From assembly GCF_003991905.1 (NCBI RefSeq), contig NZ_RSCL01000022.1:115409-179408 (forward strand): a DNA stretch of 64,000 bases. Reading direction: 5' to 3'. The stretch is from Dulcicalothrix desertica PCC 7102 (GTDB lineage Bacteria > Cyanobacteriota > Cyanobacteriia > Cyanobacteriales > Nostocaceae). The position numbers and the translations under genes were made by a program. This document shows positions 37,835-47,507 of this stretch, piece after piece (the stretch's first letter is position 1; every line of letters begins with the position of its first letter). A model generated the notes under the pieces. It worked only from the letters and a program-made list of their open reading frames with translations. It had not been told where the DNA came from and made no database searches.

Positions 37835-40800
37835 ATGACAAAATTGGTTGTTCTAAAGCTAGATGGCGATTTACAGCAGGGTGTAAGGGTAACGCTTTCA
37901 ATCGCTTTTGAAGGAGTTAACCCCCATAAAGAAGTCACTGGTAATCTACCACCAGTTGCTTTCTTGGAGACAACAATTGACGAGTGGCGAACGCACTACC
38001 GTAGTTTGGGCAGTGACTACCGCGCTCTCAAAGCGAAAAAAGTTACTTACTCTGGTTCGATTAATCAGAAGCAGTCAGACTGTAAAAATTCAGCGACTGA
38101 GTTACAAAAGCGACTAAATAACTGGCTGCTGAAGGAGTCTTTTCGCCCCATTCGGGAAAGTTGGTTAAAGGAATTACAAGAAAATGATTCGGTGCGGGTG
38201 CTAATTCGCACATCTAATCAGCAGTTACGACAAATACCTTGGCATCTTTGGGATTTGGTCGAGGAATACCCTAATGTCGAACTAGCTTTAAGTGCAACCG
38301 ATTATCAAAAACACACAGAAGCGAAAACCCCAAGCATTAGAGATCAAATCAAAATTCTAGCAATTTTGGGCAACAGTACTGGTATTGATGTGGAAACAGA
38401 CCGAAAATTGCTTAACAGTTTACCTGATGCGTCTGTCACTTTTTTGGTGCAGCCTCAACGTCACGAAATCAATGATTCCTTGTGGGAAAAACCTTGGGAT
38501 ATCCTGTTTTTTGCAGGTCATAGTCAAACTGTGGGAGATAGTGGTCGCATATATATTAATGAGAACAAGGAAAGCTTAACTACCGATGACCTCAAGTACG
38601 GGTTGAAAAAAGCGAAGAGCAATGGGTTAGCTGTGGCGATTTTCAATTCCTGTGATGGCTTGGGATTAGCGTCTGATTTAGAAGCGCTACAGATTCCCCA
38701 AATTATCGTGATGAGGGAACAAGTGCCAGATGAAGTGGCACACCTATTTTTAAAGCATTTTTTGGTGGCTTTTACGACTGGTAAGAAGCCCTTATATCAA
38801 GCAGTAAAGGAAGCAAGGTTAAAGTTGCACGGGCTTGAGGATAAATATCCTTGTGCTTCTTGGTTGCCAGTAATTTGTCAAAATAGCGATGTAACCCCAC
38901 CAAATTGGTTAGATTTAGGGCGCCGTCCGACGGATATTATTCCCTATCGTGGTTTGTTTGCTTTTCGCTCAAAAGATGCACAGTTCTTTTTTGGACGGGA
39001 AACTTTCACCGATATGTTGGTGGATGCAGTGCAAAAACAACCCTTAGTTGCGGTGATTGGTTCTAGTGGCAGTGGTAAATCGAGTGTGGTGTTTGCAGGT
39101 TTGGTGAAGCGTCTGCGAGATGACGGAAACTGGCATATTGTTGACTTTCGACCTGGTTCAAGACCTTTGTTTAATCTTGCAACTGCCCTGGTTGACCAGA
39201 AACCCAATTTTAGTACAGCCTACCATCACCAAACTATGCCACCTGTACTTAGCCGCACTGAACGCTTGCGGGAAATTAGAAATTTTGCCAGTGATCTGGG
39301 GCAGTGTGAGAATGGGTTGCGGGATGTGGTGGATGATATCCTCTCTGATGACCCTAGCAAGCGTTTGTTATTAGTCGCCGACCAGTTTGAAGAACTTTAC
39401 ACGCTTTGCAAAGACGCACAAGAGCGCAAAGCTTTTCTAGATAGATTACTGTCAACAATCAAATATTGTCGTAATTTTAGTTTTGTCATCACTCTCAGGG
39501 CAGACTTTTTGGGACAAGCATTGTCTTATCGTCCCTTTGCTGATGCCTTGCAGTATGCAGACTTAAAACTTAGTCCAATGACGGACTCTGAACTCTTTGC
39601 GGCAGTAGAAAAACCTGCTAAGTTGCTGGGGGTAACAATAGAGACCGGACTGACTGAACGTATTCTTACGGAGGTGAGTGCCGAACCTGGAGATTTGCCT
39701 TTATTGGAGTTTGCCCTCACTCAACTATGGTCAAAACAGCGAGAGGCTCAGTTAACCCATGTTGCTTATGATGAAATTGGGGGGGTAACAGGGGGGTTGG
39801 CTCGTTATGCTGACTCCGCATATAACCAGCTTAACTTTGAGGAAAAAGAAAGGGCGCCGCGAATTTTTATCCAACTGGTGCATCCAGGGGAAGGGACGGA
39901 CGATACCCGTCGTATAGCTACCCGCGTTGAGGTGGGTGAGGAAAATTGGGATTTGGTGACTCATTTGGCTGATGCCCGTTTAGTGGTGACGGGACGAGAT
40001 GAAAAAACGGGTTTAGATACGGTAGAGGTTGTTCATGAAGCTTTGATACGTAGTTGGGAAAAATTACATCAGTGGATGCAGCAAGATAGAGATTTTCGCC
40101 GCTGGCAAGAGCAGTTGCGGGCAGCAATGCGTACTTGGGAAAGCAGTTTTGATGAAGGGGCGCTGTTGCGAGGAAAGCCGCTGGCAGATGCTGAATACTG
40201 GCAAAGACAACGTTTTTTAGAATTGAGTGCGTTGGAGAGGAGTTTTATTGGGCTGAGTGTGGAATTTCGGGAGCGTGAGAGTAACAAGAAAAAGCGCAGG
40301 CGCCAACTGACTATTTTAGGATTGACGATTGGTTTAGTGTTAGCGTTGATACTGGCTGGAATAGCTTGGTGGCAAGGGCAGAATGCTAATAAGAATGAAA
40401 TCGAAGCTCTCAATGCCACAACAGCAGCACAGTTGGCATCAAATCAGGATTTTGATGCATTAATAACAAGTTTAAAAGCATCAAAAAAACTCAGTAATAT
40501 TAACCCTTTAGAATTTATTGTTGACAAAAAAGCTCATACCCAAAGCAAAATTAGTGATTTATTGCAAGAAGCAGTTTATAAAGTCAAAGAACGCAACAGA
40601 TTAATAGGACATGAAGATGAAATCAGAGATGTTACCTTTAGCCCTAATGGTAAAATTATTGCTACTACCAGTAGAGACACAACAGTTAAACTATGGAGTT
40701 TAGACGGCAGACAAATCACAACTCTAAAAGGACATACAGCTTTAGTTAATAGCGTTAGTTTTAGTCCTGACCAAAAAATAATTGCTACTGCAAGCTGGGA

Positions 40801-42445
40801 TAATACTGTCAAATTTTGGACAACATCAGGTCAATTAATTACTACCCTTACTCACCCTAAAAAATCAGTTTATAGCATCAGCTTTAGCCCTAACAACCAA
40901 ACAGTTGCTACAGCTGATTATGGGGGAAATATTAAACTTTGGACTCGTGAAGGAAGACCAATCAAAACTTTTAAAGCGCACAATCAGGGAATATATTGTG
41001 TCAATTTTAGCCCAGATAGTCAGACTCTTGCTACCGCTAGTGCTGATAATACAGTCAAACTATGGAACATAAACGGGGAAGAATTACAAACGCTTAAAGG
41101 ACATAAAGATTGGGTTTGGTACGTGAATTTTAGCCCGAATGGTAAGTTGATTGCCACTGCTAGCGCAGATGGTACAGCCAAGCTTTGGAATATTAACGGT
41201 AAAGAAGTTAAAAGTTTAAATGACCACAAAGATTCAGTAACTAGTGTTAGTTTTAGCCACGATGGTGAGATGATTGCTACTACCAGTACTGACAAAACCG
41301 TAATTCTTTGGAATAAAGATGGTGAAAAAATCCAAACCCTTACCGGACATCAAAATTGGGTTTGGCGAGCTAGTTTTAGTCCTGACAATCAAATGATTGC
41401 GACTGCAAGTAAAGATAAAAGTGTCAAACTTTGGCAGATACAAGGTAAGAAGCTTCAAGTAATACCTGCACATCAGGGTGCAATTTATAGTATTGCTTCT
41501 AGTCTAGATGGTAAGCAAATTGCTACTGCTAGTTGGGATAAAACTGTCAAATTTTGGACACCATCCGGTAAGCTAATTAGTATTTTACCAAAACATAATA
41601 GCGCGGTAACAGATGTTAGTTTTGCTCCTAACGGACAGCAAATTGCGACGGTGACTAACGATGGAACTGTAAATATTTGGAATGAAAAAAGTGAAAAAAT
41701 TAATACATTCAAAGGTCATAATGATTGGATTTGGAGTATTAAATTTAGCCCCGATAGCCAGATTTTTGCCACTGCTAGCGCAGATAACACTGTCAAGCTA
41801 TGGAACAAAGATGGCAATTTCATCAAGAGGATTCAGGGGCACGAAGACAGAGTTAATAGTGTGGATTTTAGCCCGGATGGTAAAATTATTGCCACTGCGA
41901 GTTGGGACACAAATGCCAAACTTTGGACGCAAACAGGCGAATTAATTAAAACTCTTTCCGGGCATAAAGATGGAGTTTATAGTATCAGTTTTAGCCCTAA
42001 CGGCAAAATGATTGCTACTGCTAGCGAAGATAAAACTGTTAGACTTTGGACAAACAAAGGTGAATTGATCACAACTTTGAGAGGTCATGATGCTGGAGTT
42101 TTCCGAGTTAGATTTAGCCCAGATAGCAAGATTATAGCCACTGCTAGCCTAGACTATAATGTTAAGCTTTGGAGTATAGATGGCAAAGAATTAAAAACTT
42201 ATAAAGTACATAATGATTCAGTTTGGAGTCTTAATTTTATTTCTAATAGTCATACCCTGGTTTCTGGTGATAACAGCGGAAGATTAATTTTTTGGAATTT
42301 AGATTTAGATTTTGAAGAATTACGAGCCTATGCCTGTAATTGGGTACATCATTATTTAGAAAATAATCCCAATATTAGCAAGCAAGATAAGAAAATCTGT
42401 GATGGAATCGCAAGGATAAATAATAAAAACTTAAGTTCAAGCTAA
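37835..42445 (+). CDS. CHAT protease-STAND ATPase-WD40 protein, copy 2
   Basis: A 1,536-residue paralogue of the gene at 32313. The first 820 residues (CHAT with His229 and Cys273, NTPase with Walker A at about 409-416, helical ARM-like part) are highly similar. The membrane segment is at about 830-850 (LGLTIGLVLALILAGIAWW). After it the two proteins part: this one has a different linker (NANKNEIEALNATTAAQLAS) and fourteen WD40 repeats of another lineage (ATASADNTVKLWNINGEELQ), rather than the GNPIGKPF type. So N-terminal effector and motor were kept while the sensor was exchanged. Residue numbers agree with copy 1. A terminator follows at 42524. Confidence 0.93.
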   Translation: MTKLVVLKLDGDLQQGVRVTLSIAFEGVNPHKEVTGNLPPVAFLETTIDEWRTHYRSLGSDYRALKAKKVTYSGSINQKQSDCKNSATELQKRLNNWLLKESFRPIRESWLKELQENDSVRVLIRTSNQQLRQIPWHLWDLVEEYPNVELALSATDYQKHTEAKTPSIRDQIKILAILGNSTGIDVETDRKLLNSLPDASVTFLVQPQRHEINDSLWEKPWDILFFAGHSQTVGDSGRIYINENKESLTTDDLKYGLKKAKSNGLAVAIFNSCDGLGLASDLEALQIPQIIVMREQVPDEVAHLFLKHFLVAFTTGKKPLYQAVKEARLKLHGLEDKYPCASWLPVICQNSDVTPPNWLDLGRRPTDIIPYRGLFAFRSKDAQFFFGRETFTDMLVDAVQKQPLVAVIGSSGSGKSSVVFAGLVKRLRDDGNWHIVDFRPGSRPLFNLATALVDQKPNFSTAYHHQTMPPVLSRTERLREIRNFASDLGQCENGLRDVVDDILSDDPSKRLLLVADQFEELYTLCKDAQERKAFLDRLLSTIKYCRNFSFVITLRADFLGQALSYRPFADALQYADLKLSPMTDSELFAAVEKPAKLLGVTIETGLTERILTEVSAEPGDLPLLEFALTQLWSKQREAQLTHVAYDEIGGVTGGLARYADSAYNQLNFEEKERAPRIFIQLVHPGEGTDDTRRIATRVEVGEENWDLVTHLADARLVVTGRDEKTGLDTVEVVHEALIRSWEKLHQWMQQDRDFRRWQEQLRAAMRTWESSFDEGALLRGKPLADAEYWQRQRFLELSALERSFIGLSVEFRERESNKKKRRRQLTILGLTIGLVLALILAGIAWWQGQNANKNEIEALNATTAAQLASNQDFDALITSLKASKKLSNINPLEFIVDKKAHTQSKISDLLQEAVYKVKERNRLIGHEDEIRDVTFSPNGKIIATTSRDTTVKLWSLDGRQITTLKGHTALVNSVSFSPDQKIIATASWDNTVKFWTTSGQLITTLTHPKKSVYSISFSPNNQTVATADYGGNIKLWTREGRPIKTFKAHNQGIYCVNFSPDSQTLATASADNTVKLWNINGEELQTLKGHKDWVWYVNFSPNGKLIATASADGTAKLWNINGKEVKSLNDHKDSVTSVSFSHDGEMIATTSTDKTVILWNKDGEKIQTLTGHQNWVWRASFSPDNQMIATASKDKSVKLWQIQGKKLQVIPAHQGAIYSIASSLDGKQIATASWDKTVKFWTPSGKLISILPKHNSAVTDVSFAPNGQQIATVTNDGTVNIWNEKSEKINTFKGHNDWIWSIKFSPDSQIFATASADNTVKLWNKDGNFIKRIQGHEDRVNSVDFSPDGKIIATASWDTNAKLWTQTGELIKTLSGHKDGVYSISFSPNGKMIATASEDKTVRLWTNKGELITTLRGHDAGVFRVRFSPDSKIIATASLDYNVKLWSIDGKELKTYKVHNDSVWSLNFISNSHTLVSGDNSGRLIFWNLDLDFEELRAYACNWVHHYLENNPNISKQDKKICDGIARINNKNLSSS

Positions 42446-42935
42446 ATTTAGATGATATTGACTTTTTAAACCCTATTTTTTAATAGATTGCTTGTGTAGA
42501 TTTTTAAATCAATATAACAGTATAAAGTACCCATCAGGGTACTTTTTAATGCAATTCTGTCAATTCGCTTAATATAACTTTACAACGTGTCCCAGTTTGC
42601 AGATATCTCGGCGGTCATCCATCAGGGTACTTTTTTTATGCAATTCTGTCGTTAGAAAAGGGTTCTTTCGTATATAGCGTGCTAAATTTTAATTAGAGTT
42701 AATAACTTTGCTTTATTTTCAAGGCTTACAGGCACTTATAGTTGAAATTTCAGCAATAAAAGCCTTTATGAAGGTAATAATGGCTGTAAGAAAAGTCCGC
42801 TAAGGATTTCAAGCTTATTTTTTAACTAGCTTTAGCACGCTAAGTACGGAAGAGCCGAATTCAGTATTTTTAGGTTTTAACAAAGGCATTTATTCATTAT
42901 TTTTAGATATTCATAATATTTTTTTGTATACATTA
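42446..42935. other. Spacer with terminator repeats, no gene seen
   Basis: Holds the terminator at 42524 and a half copy of the same repeat near 42617-42655, where GGGTACTTTTTTTATGCAATT repeats GGGTACTTTTTAATGCAATT. Otherwise AT-rich without reading frame. Confidence 0.55.
42524..42547 (+). terminator. Terminator of the second CHAT-STAND gene (repeat family)
   Basis: AAAGTACCC and GGGTACTTT form a perfect 9-bp stem with a 4-base loop, followed by T. It begins 79 bases after the stop codon. The same hairpin follows the gene ending at 29481. Confidence 0.75.
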
Positions 42936-43262
42936 AGCTCTCGTTCACCATCAGCTATCCCAGCCAACCTCAAGGCGACTAAAAAAGGTATTGAGCCAGG
43001 ATAAACGCAAAAACCTGGTAGCGTTAGTGTGAGCCTTGACGGTACTCTCATCGCCATTGCCAGCGATGACAAAACCATTAAACTGTAGAGCAAAAACGGC
43101 AAAGAATCACAGACCCTCAAGGAGCATAGTGAAATAATTTGGAATATCAGCTTCAGCCCGGACGGACAAATCCTTGCCTCTGCCAGTGAGTATAAAACCG
43201 TCAAACTTTGGAGCCGCGACGCCAAAAAACTACAGACCCTCAAAAGGCATAGTATCGGGAAA
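42936..43262 (+). pseudogene. WD40 repeat remnant
   Basis: Across an in-frame TAG near 43086 the plus strand reads SVSLDGTLIAIASDDKTIKL, stop, then SKNGKESQTLKEHSEIIWN, ISFSPDGQILASASEYKTVK and WSRDAKKLQTLKRHS: two and a half WD40 blades. The stretch before, ANLKATKKGIEPG, resembles linkers before WD40 domains. It is not a copy of either CHAT gene's last blades and is therefore the debris of another WD40 gene. A minus-strand frame over it (42911-43243) is a shadow. Confidence 0.85.
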
Positions 43263-43541
43263 CCAGGTTTCTTTATTTAAAGTATAAATTATTATTTATG
43301 GTAAAGAAAACTTCATATTAAATGCAAGTAGATACTTTAAAACTTAATTAAGAAACAATACGAAACATTAAGTATATTAAACTTGAGTGACTATTAATTC
43401 CCGAATTTGACGATAATACTCTTTTAAGAAAATCTGTGCGAGGTCATTTTTGACAAAAATAAGTCAACCATAGTATTTGTAGAAAATTAGAGATTAATTC
43501 TGTCAAACCAACAGCGTTGAAGTACACAGAGGTTTAATTCA

Positions 43542-44642
43542 ATGCGGATTTTAATAGTTGAAGATGACAAGTGCATAGCCAAAACACTATTGTGTGTTCT
43601 TGGCAACCAGCACTACACAGTTGATGTTGCTAGCGACGGTAACTCCGGTTGGGAGTTAATAGAAACTTTTTCGTATGATTTGATACTGCTTGATGTCATG
43701 CTGCCAAAGCTAGATGGACTCAAGATTTGTCAGAGGTTGCGCTCTAAAAACTACCAAACGCCTATTTTACTACTGACGGCGAAAAATTCAAATACAGATA
43801 AAGTAGAGGGACTAGAAGCAGGAGCAGATGATTATGTGGTTAAGCCATTTGAGTTTTCTGAGCTACTAGCGCGTATTCGTGTTTTACTACGGCGCCGGAA
43901 TTTACCCATTCAAACAGTACTACGATGGGAAAACTTGTGTTTGTATCCAGATAGCTGCGAAGTTACCTACAACGATAATTTGCTCACCTTAACTCCTAAA
44001 GAGTACCGTTTACTAGAACTTTTTCTGCATAATAGTCATATTGTTTTTAGCCGAAGTGATATTCTTGACCACCTTTGGTCTATCGAAGAGGCGCCAAAAG
44101 AAGATACAGTAACAGCGCATATCAAAGGTTTGCGGAAAAAAATCATTCAAGCAGGCGCCCCAAATGATTGTATAGAAACAGTATATGGCATCGGTTATCG
44201 TTTAAAAGAAACTGGTTTCGACAACAAAAAGCAATCTTTGAAAGTGCAGCAGAAAAAAAAGAGCCAAAAACAACAAATGAAAACTGCATTAACCGAGTTA
44301 TGGCAAAACTTACAATCCCAAACAAACGAACGTTTAGCCGTTTTACAACAAACATCTACAGCACTAACTTTAAACGAATTGGCAGAAGAACAAAAACAGC
44401 AAGCTCAAGTTACAGCACATAAGTTAGCAGGACTATTAGGTGTATTTGGTTTAGCAGAGGGTTCACGTCTTGCCAAGCAGATAGAGCAGATGTTTAAGTT
44501 AGAGATGCAAAAAGACCAAAGTACAGTAATTAACCTCTGCCACTTAGTAGAACTTCTCCAACAAGAACTCAATAAACCAGTCTTTGAAGAGTTTGACAAA
44601 GCAGTTTTGAATTTTGTAGAGGAGGAAGATAGTGTTAAATAA
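43542..44642 (+). CDS. OmpR-type response regulator with C-terminal HPt domain
   Basis: A 366-residue protein. Residues 1-118 are a receiver (acidic D8-D9, phospho-acceptor D51 in LILLDVMLPKLDG, lysine in VVKPFEF). Residues about 125-228 are the winged-helix DNA-binding domain (LTPKEYRLLELFL, TVTAHIKGLRKKI, ETVYGIGYRLKE). A coiled linker leads to an HPt domain with H293 in VTAHKLAGLLGVFG. So one protein has both a receiver and a histidine phosphotransfer module, enough to pass phosphate on. The gene overlaps the next by 11 bases, so translation is coupled to the kinase. The design is repeated at 63053. Confidence 0.9.
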   Translation: MRILIVEDDKCIAKTLLCVLGNQHYTVDVASDGNSGWELIETFSYDLILLDVMLPKLDGLKICQRLRSKNYQTPILLLTAKNSNTDKVEGLEAGADDYVVKPFEFSELLARIRVLLRRRNLPIQTVLRWENLCLYPDSCEVTYNDNLLTLTPKEYRLLELFLHNSHIVFSRSDILDHLWSIEEAPKEDTVTAHIKGLRKKIIQAGAPNDCIETVYGIGYRLKETGFDNKKQSLKVQQKKKSQKQQMKTALTELWQNLQSQTNERLAVLQQTSTALTLNELAEEQKQQAQVTAHKLAGLLGVFGLAEGSRLAKQIEQMFKLEMQKDQSTVINLCHLVELLQQELNKPVFEEFDKAVLNFVEEEDSVK

Positions 44643-47118
44643 TACTTTTAACAACCAAGAAAATTCGTCTATAGAGTCAATAAACCCTGTAGACTCACTC
44701 GAAGTATTGCTACATAAGTTAATGAACCGCGTTCGTCAATATGCAGAATTATCTGACATTTTGTCTGTAACGGTTAATGAAGTGCGGGTTTTTCTAGAAA
44801 CTGACCGGGTTAAGGTATATAAATTTGATACAGATGGTAGCGGTGAAGTTGTCGCTGAATCTGTTAACGAGTGTTTACCCTCACTACTAGGGCAACATTT
44901 CCCCGCAGAGGATATTCCAGTTGAAGCGCGTGAAATGTTTCAGACAGTTCGCCAGCGTACAATTGTAGATGTAACTGCTCAAACTATAGGGTTAAGTCGA
45001 TTTTTATATCCTGACAGTGATAATAATGATATTTGGTTTCGTCATGTAGACCCCTGCCATATCGAATATTTGATATCAATGGGTGTGAATTCTTCTGTAG
45101 TTGTGCCAATTTTATACCGTCAGCAGTTGTGGGGATTATTAGTTTCTCATCACAGCGTACCGCGAAATGTTACCGAACGAGAATTACAAGTATTGCAACT
45201 TGTAGCAGACCAACTATCTATTGCGGTGGGACAGTCAACCTTACTTCAACAAACTCGAATTTTAGCACAACAAGAAGCTACAATTAACCGTGTTGCTAAA
45301 TTGTTACATTCAATGACCGAAATGCAGTTGCAACAAGCTTTGGAGTTAGCGGTATCGGGTTTACAAGCTAGCGGTGGTAGAGTTTATATTGCGCCACAAA
45401 AGCCAAACGAAGAACCACAAATATATAGTTGTGGGTCTGGTTGTATATTAAGTGAAGATTATTGCGATTGGTTAACTACTCAACCAACATTACCTGAACT
45501 GAATCATATTTGGGTAATTAATGATTTGCTTGTATCAGCGTTACCAGAATATTTAGCGAATGATTTTAATAAAGCTGAAATTCGGAGCTTGTTAATTGTT
45601 CGCTTGGAGTACCATACTTCAATTGTAGGTTATTTAAGTATTTTCCGTAGCTCTATTGATACAGAAACTTTATGGGCACGGCGCCGAGACCCTCTGGACG
45701 AGCGACATTTACGTCCAGTAAAATCGTTTGAAGCATGGCAAGAGTTAAAAAAAGCTCAAGTAAATCCTTGGACGGCGCCAGAAATTGATTTAGCAAATTC
45801 TTTAGGTAGCCACTTTGCAATGGCGATTCAGCAATATCAATTATATCAAAAAATACATGCTGCTAATTATAATTTACATAGAGACATTGAACAAAGAAAG
45901 CTGTTTGAAAGCAAAATTTCTGCATTAAATGCGGAGTTAGAAACACGAGTACTTGAACGTACCACTGAGTTACAGCAAGCCAATACTGAGTTGAAACATG
46001 AAGTAAAAGAACGTCAACAAGCACAAGCCTCTGTAGAGCGTTTAAGTAGATATAACGAGTTAATTTTAAACTCAGCGGGTGAGGGAATTTATGGGTTAGA
46101 TGCCAACGCCAAACTTACTTTTATCAATTCTGCGGGCGCCAGAATGTTGGGTTATCAAGTCGAAGAACTAATTACCCCAAATAAACATTTTCTAGAGTCT
46201 GTTATAAAACACACTAAACCTGACGGTACAGCATATAAATGGTCAGAAAACCCAATTCGTGCAACTTTAGAATATGGCAAAGTCCAAAACATTTGTGATG
46301 ATATATACTATCGTCGTGATGGCACAAAATTTCCTGTTGAGTATATTTCAACACCAATCGAAGAACAAGGTCAAATTATCGGCGCCGTAGTTATTTTCAA
46401 AGATATTACCGAACGGCAAATTATCGAGCGCATGAAGGATGAGTTTGTTTCTATAGTTAGTCACGAACTACGAACACCTTTAACTTCGATATGCAGCGCT
46501 TTAGGTTTACTATCAAATAATTCGCTTGATAGCCAACCAGTTAAGAAACATAGAATGTTAGAAATTGCGTTTGAAAATACAAACCGTTTGGTGCGTCTTA
46601 TCAACGATATCCTTGATATAGAGCGCATCAACTCCGGCAAAGTTTCAATGCATTTTCAAATATGTAATGCTGCTGACTTAATGACGCAAGCTGCTGATGA
46701 AATGCGCGCGATGGCAGAAAAAGCCGAAATTACTCTTTGTGTGGCGCCACTTCATGCTCAACTTTGGGCAGACCCAGACAGAATAGTTCAAACACTTACT
46801 AATTTAATTAGCAATGCGATTAAGTTTTCACCTGCTGGTAGTAGTGTTTGGTTAAGCGCGGAAATTCAGATGACCCCTCATATATTATTTAAAGTCAAAG
46901 ATGAAGGGAGGGGGATTCCAGAAGATAAATTAGAAACTATATTTGACCGTTTTCAGCAAGTCGATGCATCAAATTCTCGTAACCAAGGAGGGACGGGTTT
47001 GGGACTTGCAATATGTCGAAGTATTGTACAACAACATGGAGGCGCAATTTGGGCAGAAAGTGTATTAGACCAAGGTAGTACATTTTATTTTACTTTACCT
47101 TTATTACGAGGAGCATAA
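44632..47118 (+). CDS. GAF-GAF-PAS histidine kinase, possible bilin photoreceptor
   Basis: A 828-residue kinase starting at a GTG inside the previous gene, behind GGAGG. Residues about 27-205 form a phytochrome-type GAF domain. Its IWFRHVDPCHIEYLISMGV has Cys142-His143 at the place where cyanobacterial phytochromes and cyanobacteriochromes bind a linear tetrapyrrole. A second GAF-like part (about 210-415) is interrupted by EAWQELKKAQVNPWTAPEID, a helical hinge seen in these proteins. Then a coiled coil, a PAS domain (about 480-600), HisKA with H611 in VSIVSHELRTPLTS and HATPase (DEGRGIPEDK, GGTGLGLAICRSIV). It probably phosphorylates the adjacent OmpR-HPt protein and CheY. Confidence 0.88.
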   Translation: MLNNTFNNQENSSIESINPVDSLEVLLHKLMNRVRQYAELSDILSVTVNEVRVFLETDRVKVYKFDTDGSGEVVAESVNECLPSLLGQHFPAEDIPVEAREMFQTVRQRTIVDVTAQTIGLSRFLYPDSDNNDIWFRHVDPCHIEYLISMGVNSSVVVPILYRQQLWGLLVSHHSVPRNVTERELQVLQLVADQLSIAVGQSTLLQQTRILAQQEATINRVAKLLHSMTEMQLQQALELAVSGLQASGGRVYIAPQKPNEEPQIYSCGSGCILSEDYCDWLTTQPTLPELNHIWVINDLLVSALPEYLANDFNKAEIRSLLIVRLEYHTSIVGYLSIFRSSIDTETLWARRRDPLDERHLRPVKSFEAWQELKKAQVNPWTAPEIDLANSLGSHFAMAIQQYQLYQKIHAANYNLHRDIEQRKLFESKISALNAELETRVLERTTELQQANTELKHEVKERQQAQASVERLSRYNELILNSAGEGIYGLDANAKLTFINSAGARMLGYQVEELITPNKHFLESVIKHTKPDGTAYKWSENPIRATLEYGKVQNICDDIYYRRDGTKFPVEYISTPIEEQGQIIGAVVIFKDITERQIIERMKDEFVSIVSHELRTPLTSICSALGLLSNNSLDSQPVKKHRMLEIAFENTNRLVRLINDILDIERINSGKVSMHFQICNAADLMTQAADEMRAMAEKAEITLCVAPLHAQLWADPDRIVQTLTNLISNAIKFSPAGSSVWLSAEIQMTPHILFKVKDEGRGIPEDKLETIFDRFQQVDASNSRNQGGTGLGLAICRSIVQQHGGAIWAESVLDQGSTFYFTLPLLRGA

Positions 47119-47120
47119 CT

Positions 47121-47507
47121 ATGAGTAAGCGTGTATTAATAATAGATGATGAGCAGGGTATTCGAGAAACAACTCAAGTGTGTTTAGAAATAACCGGAGA
47201 TTGGGAAGTTTTTACTGCTAGTTCAGGTAAAGAAGGTTTAGTGGTCGCTGCTAGTTCACAACCTGATGTAATTCTTTTAGACGTAATGATGCCAGATATG
47301 GATGGGTTGACTACATTAAAAAAAATACAATCAAATCCAGAAATCCAGCATATTCCCGTAGTTTTTTTAACAGCAAAAGCACAACCTGCCGAACAGCGTC
47401 AATTTAGCCAGTTAAATTTAGCAGCATTAATTACTAAACCCTATGACCCATTTACTTTGTCCGACCAACTTACAGAAATAATTTTACGAAGAGTACATAA
47501 AACTTGA
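47121..47507 (+). CDS. CheY-like single-domain response regulator
   Basis: A 128-residue receiver starting two bases after the kinase stop. The conserved set is complete: acidic D9-D10-E11, phospho-acceptor D54 in VILLDVMMPDMDG, T/A in FLTAKA, and lysine in ITKPYDP. There is no output domain, so it should act as a phosphate shuttle or bind a partner. It is very close in sequence to the minus-strand receiver at 60952, which accompanies the second kinase cluster. Confidence 0.92.
   Translation: MSKRVLIIDDEQGIRETTQVCLEITGDWEVFTASSGKEGLVVAASSQPDVILLDVMMPDMDGLTTLKKIQSNPEIQHIPVVFLTAKAQPAEQRQFSQLNLAALITKPYDPFTLSDQLTEIILRRVHKT

Noticed and set aside
42911-43243. Minus-strand frame of 110 codons
   Set aside because: It is antisense to the WD40 remnant, whose plus-strand reading has clear blade motifs.
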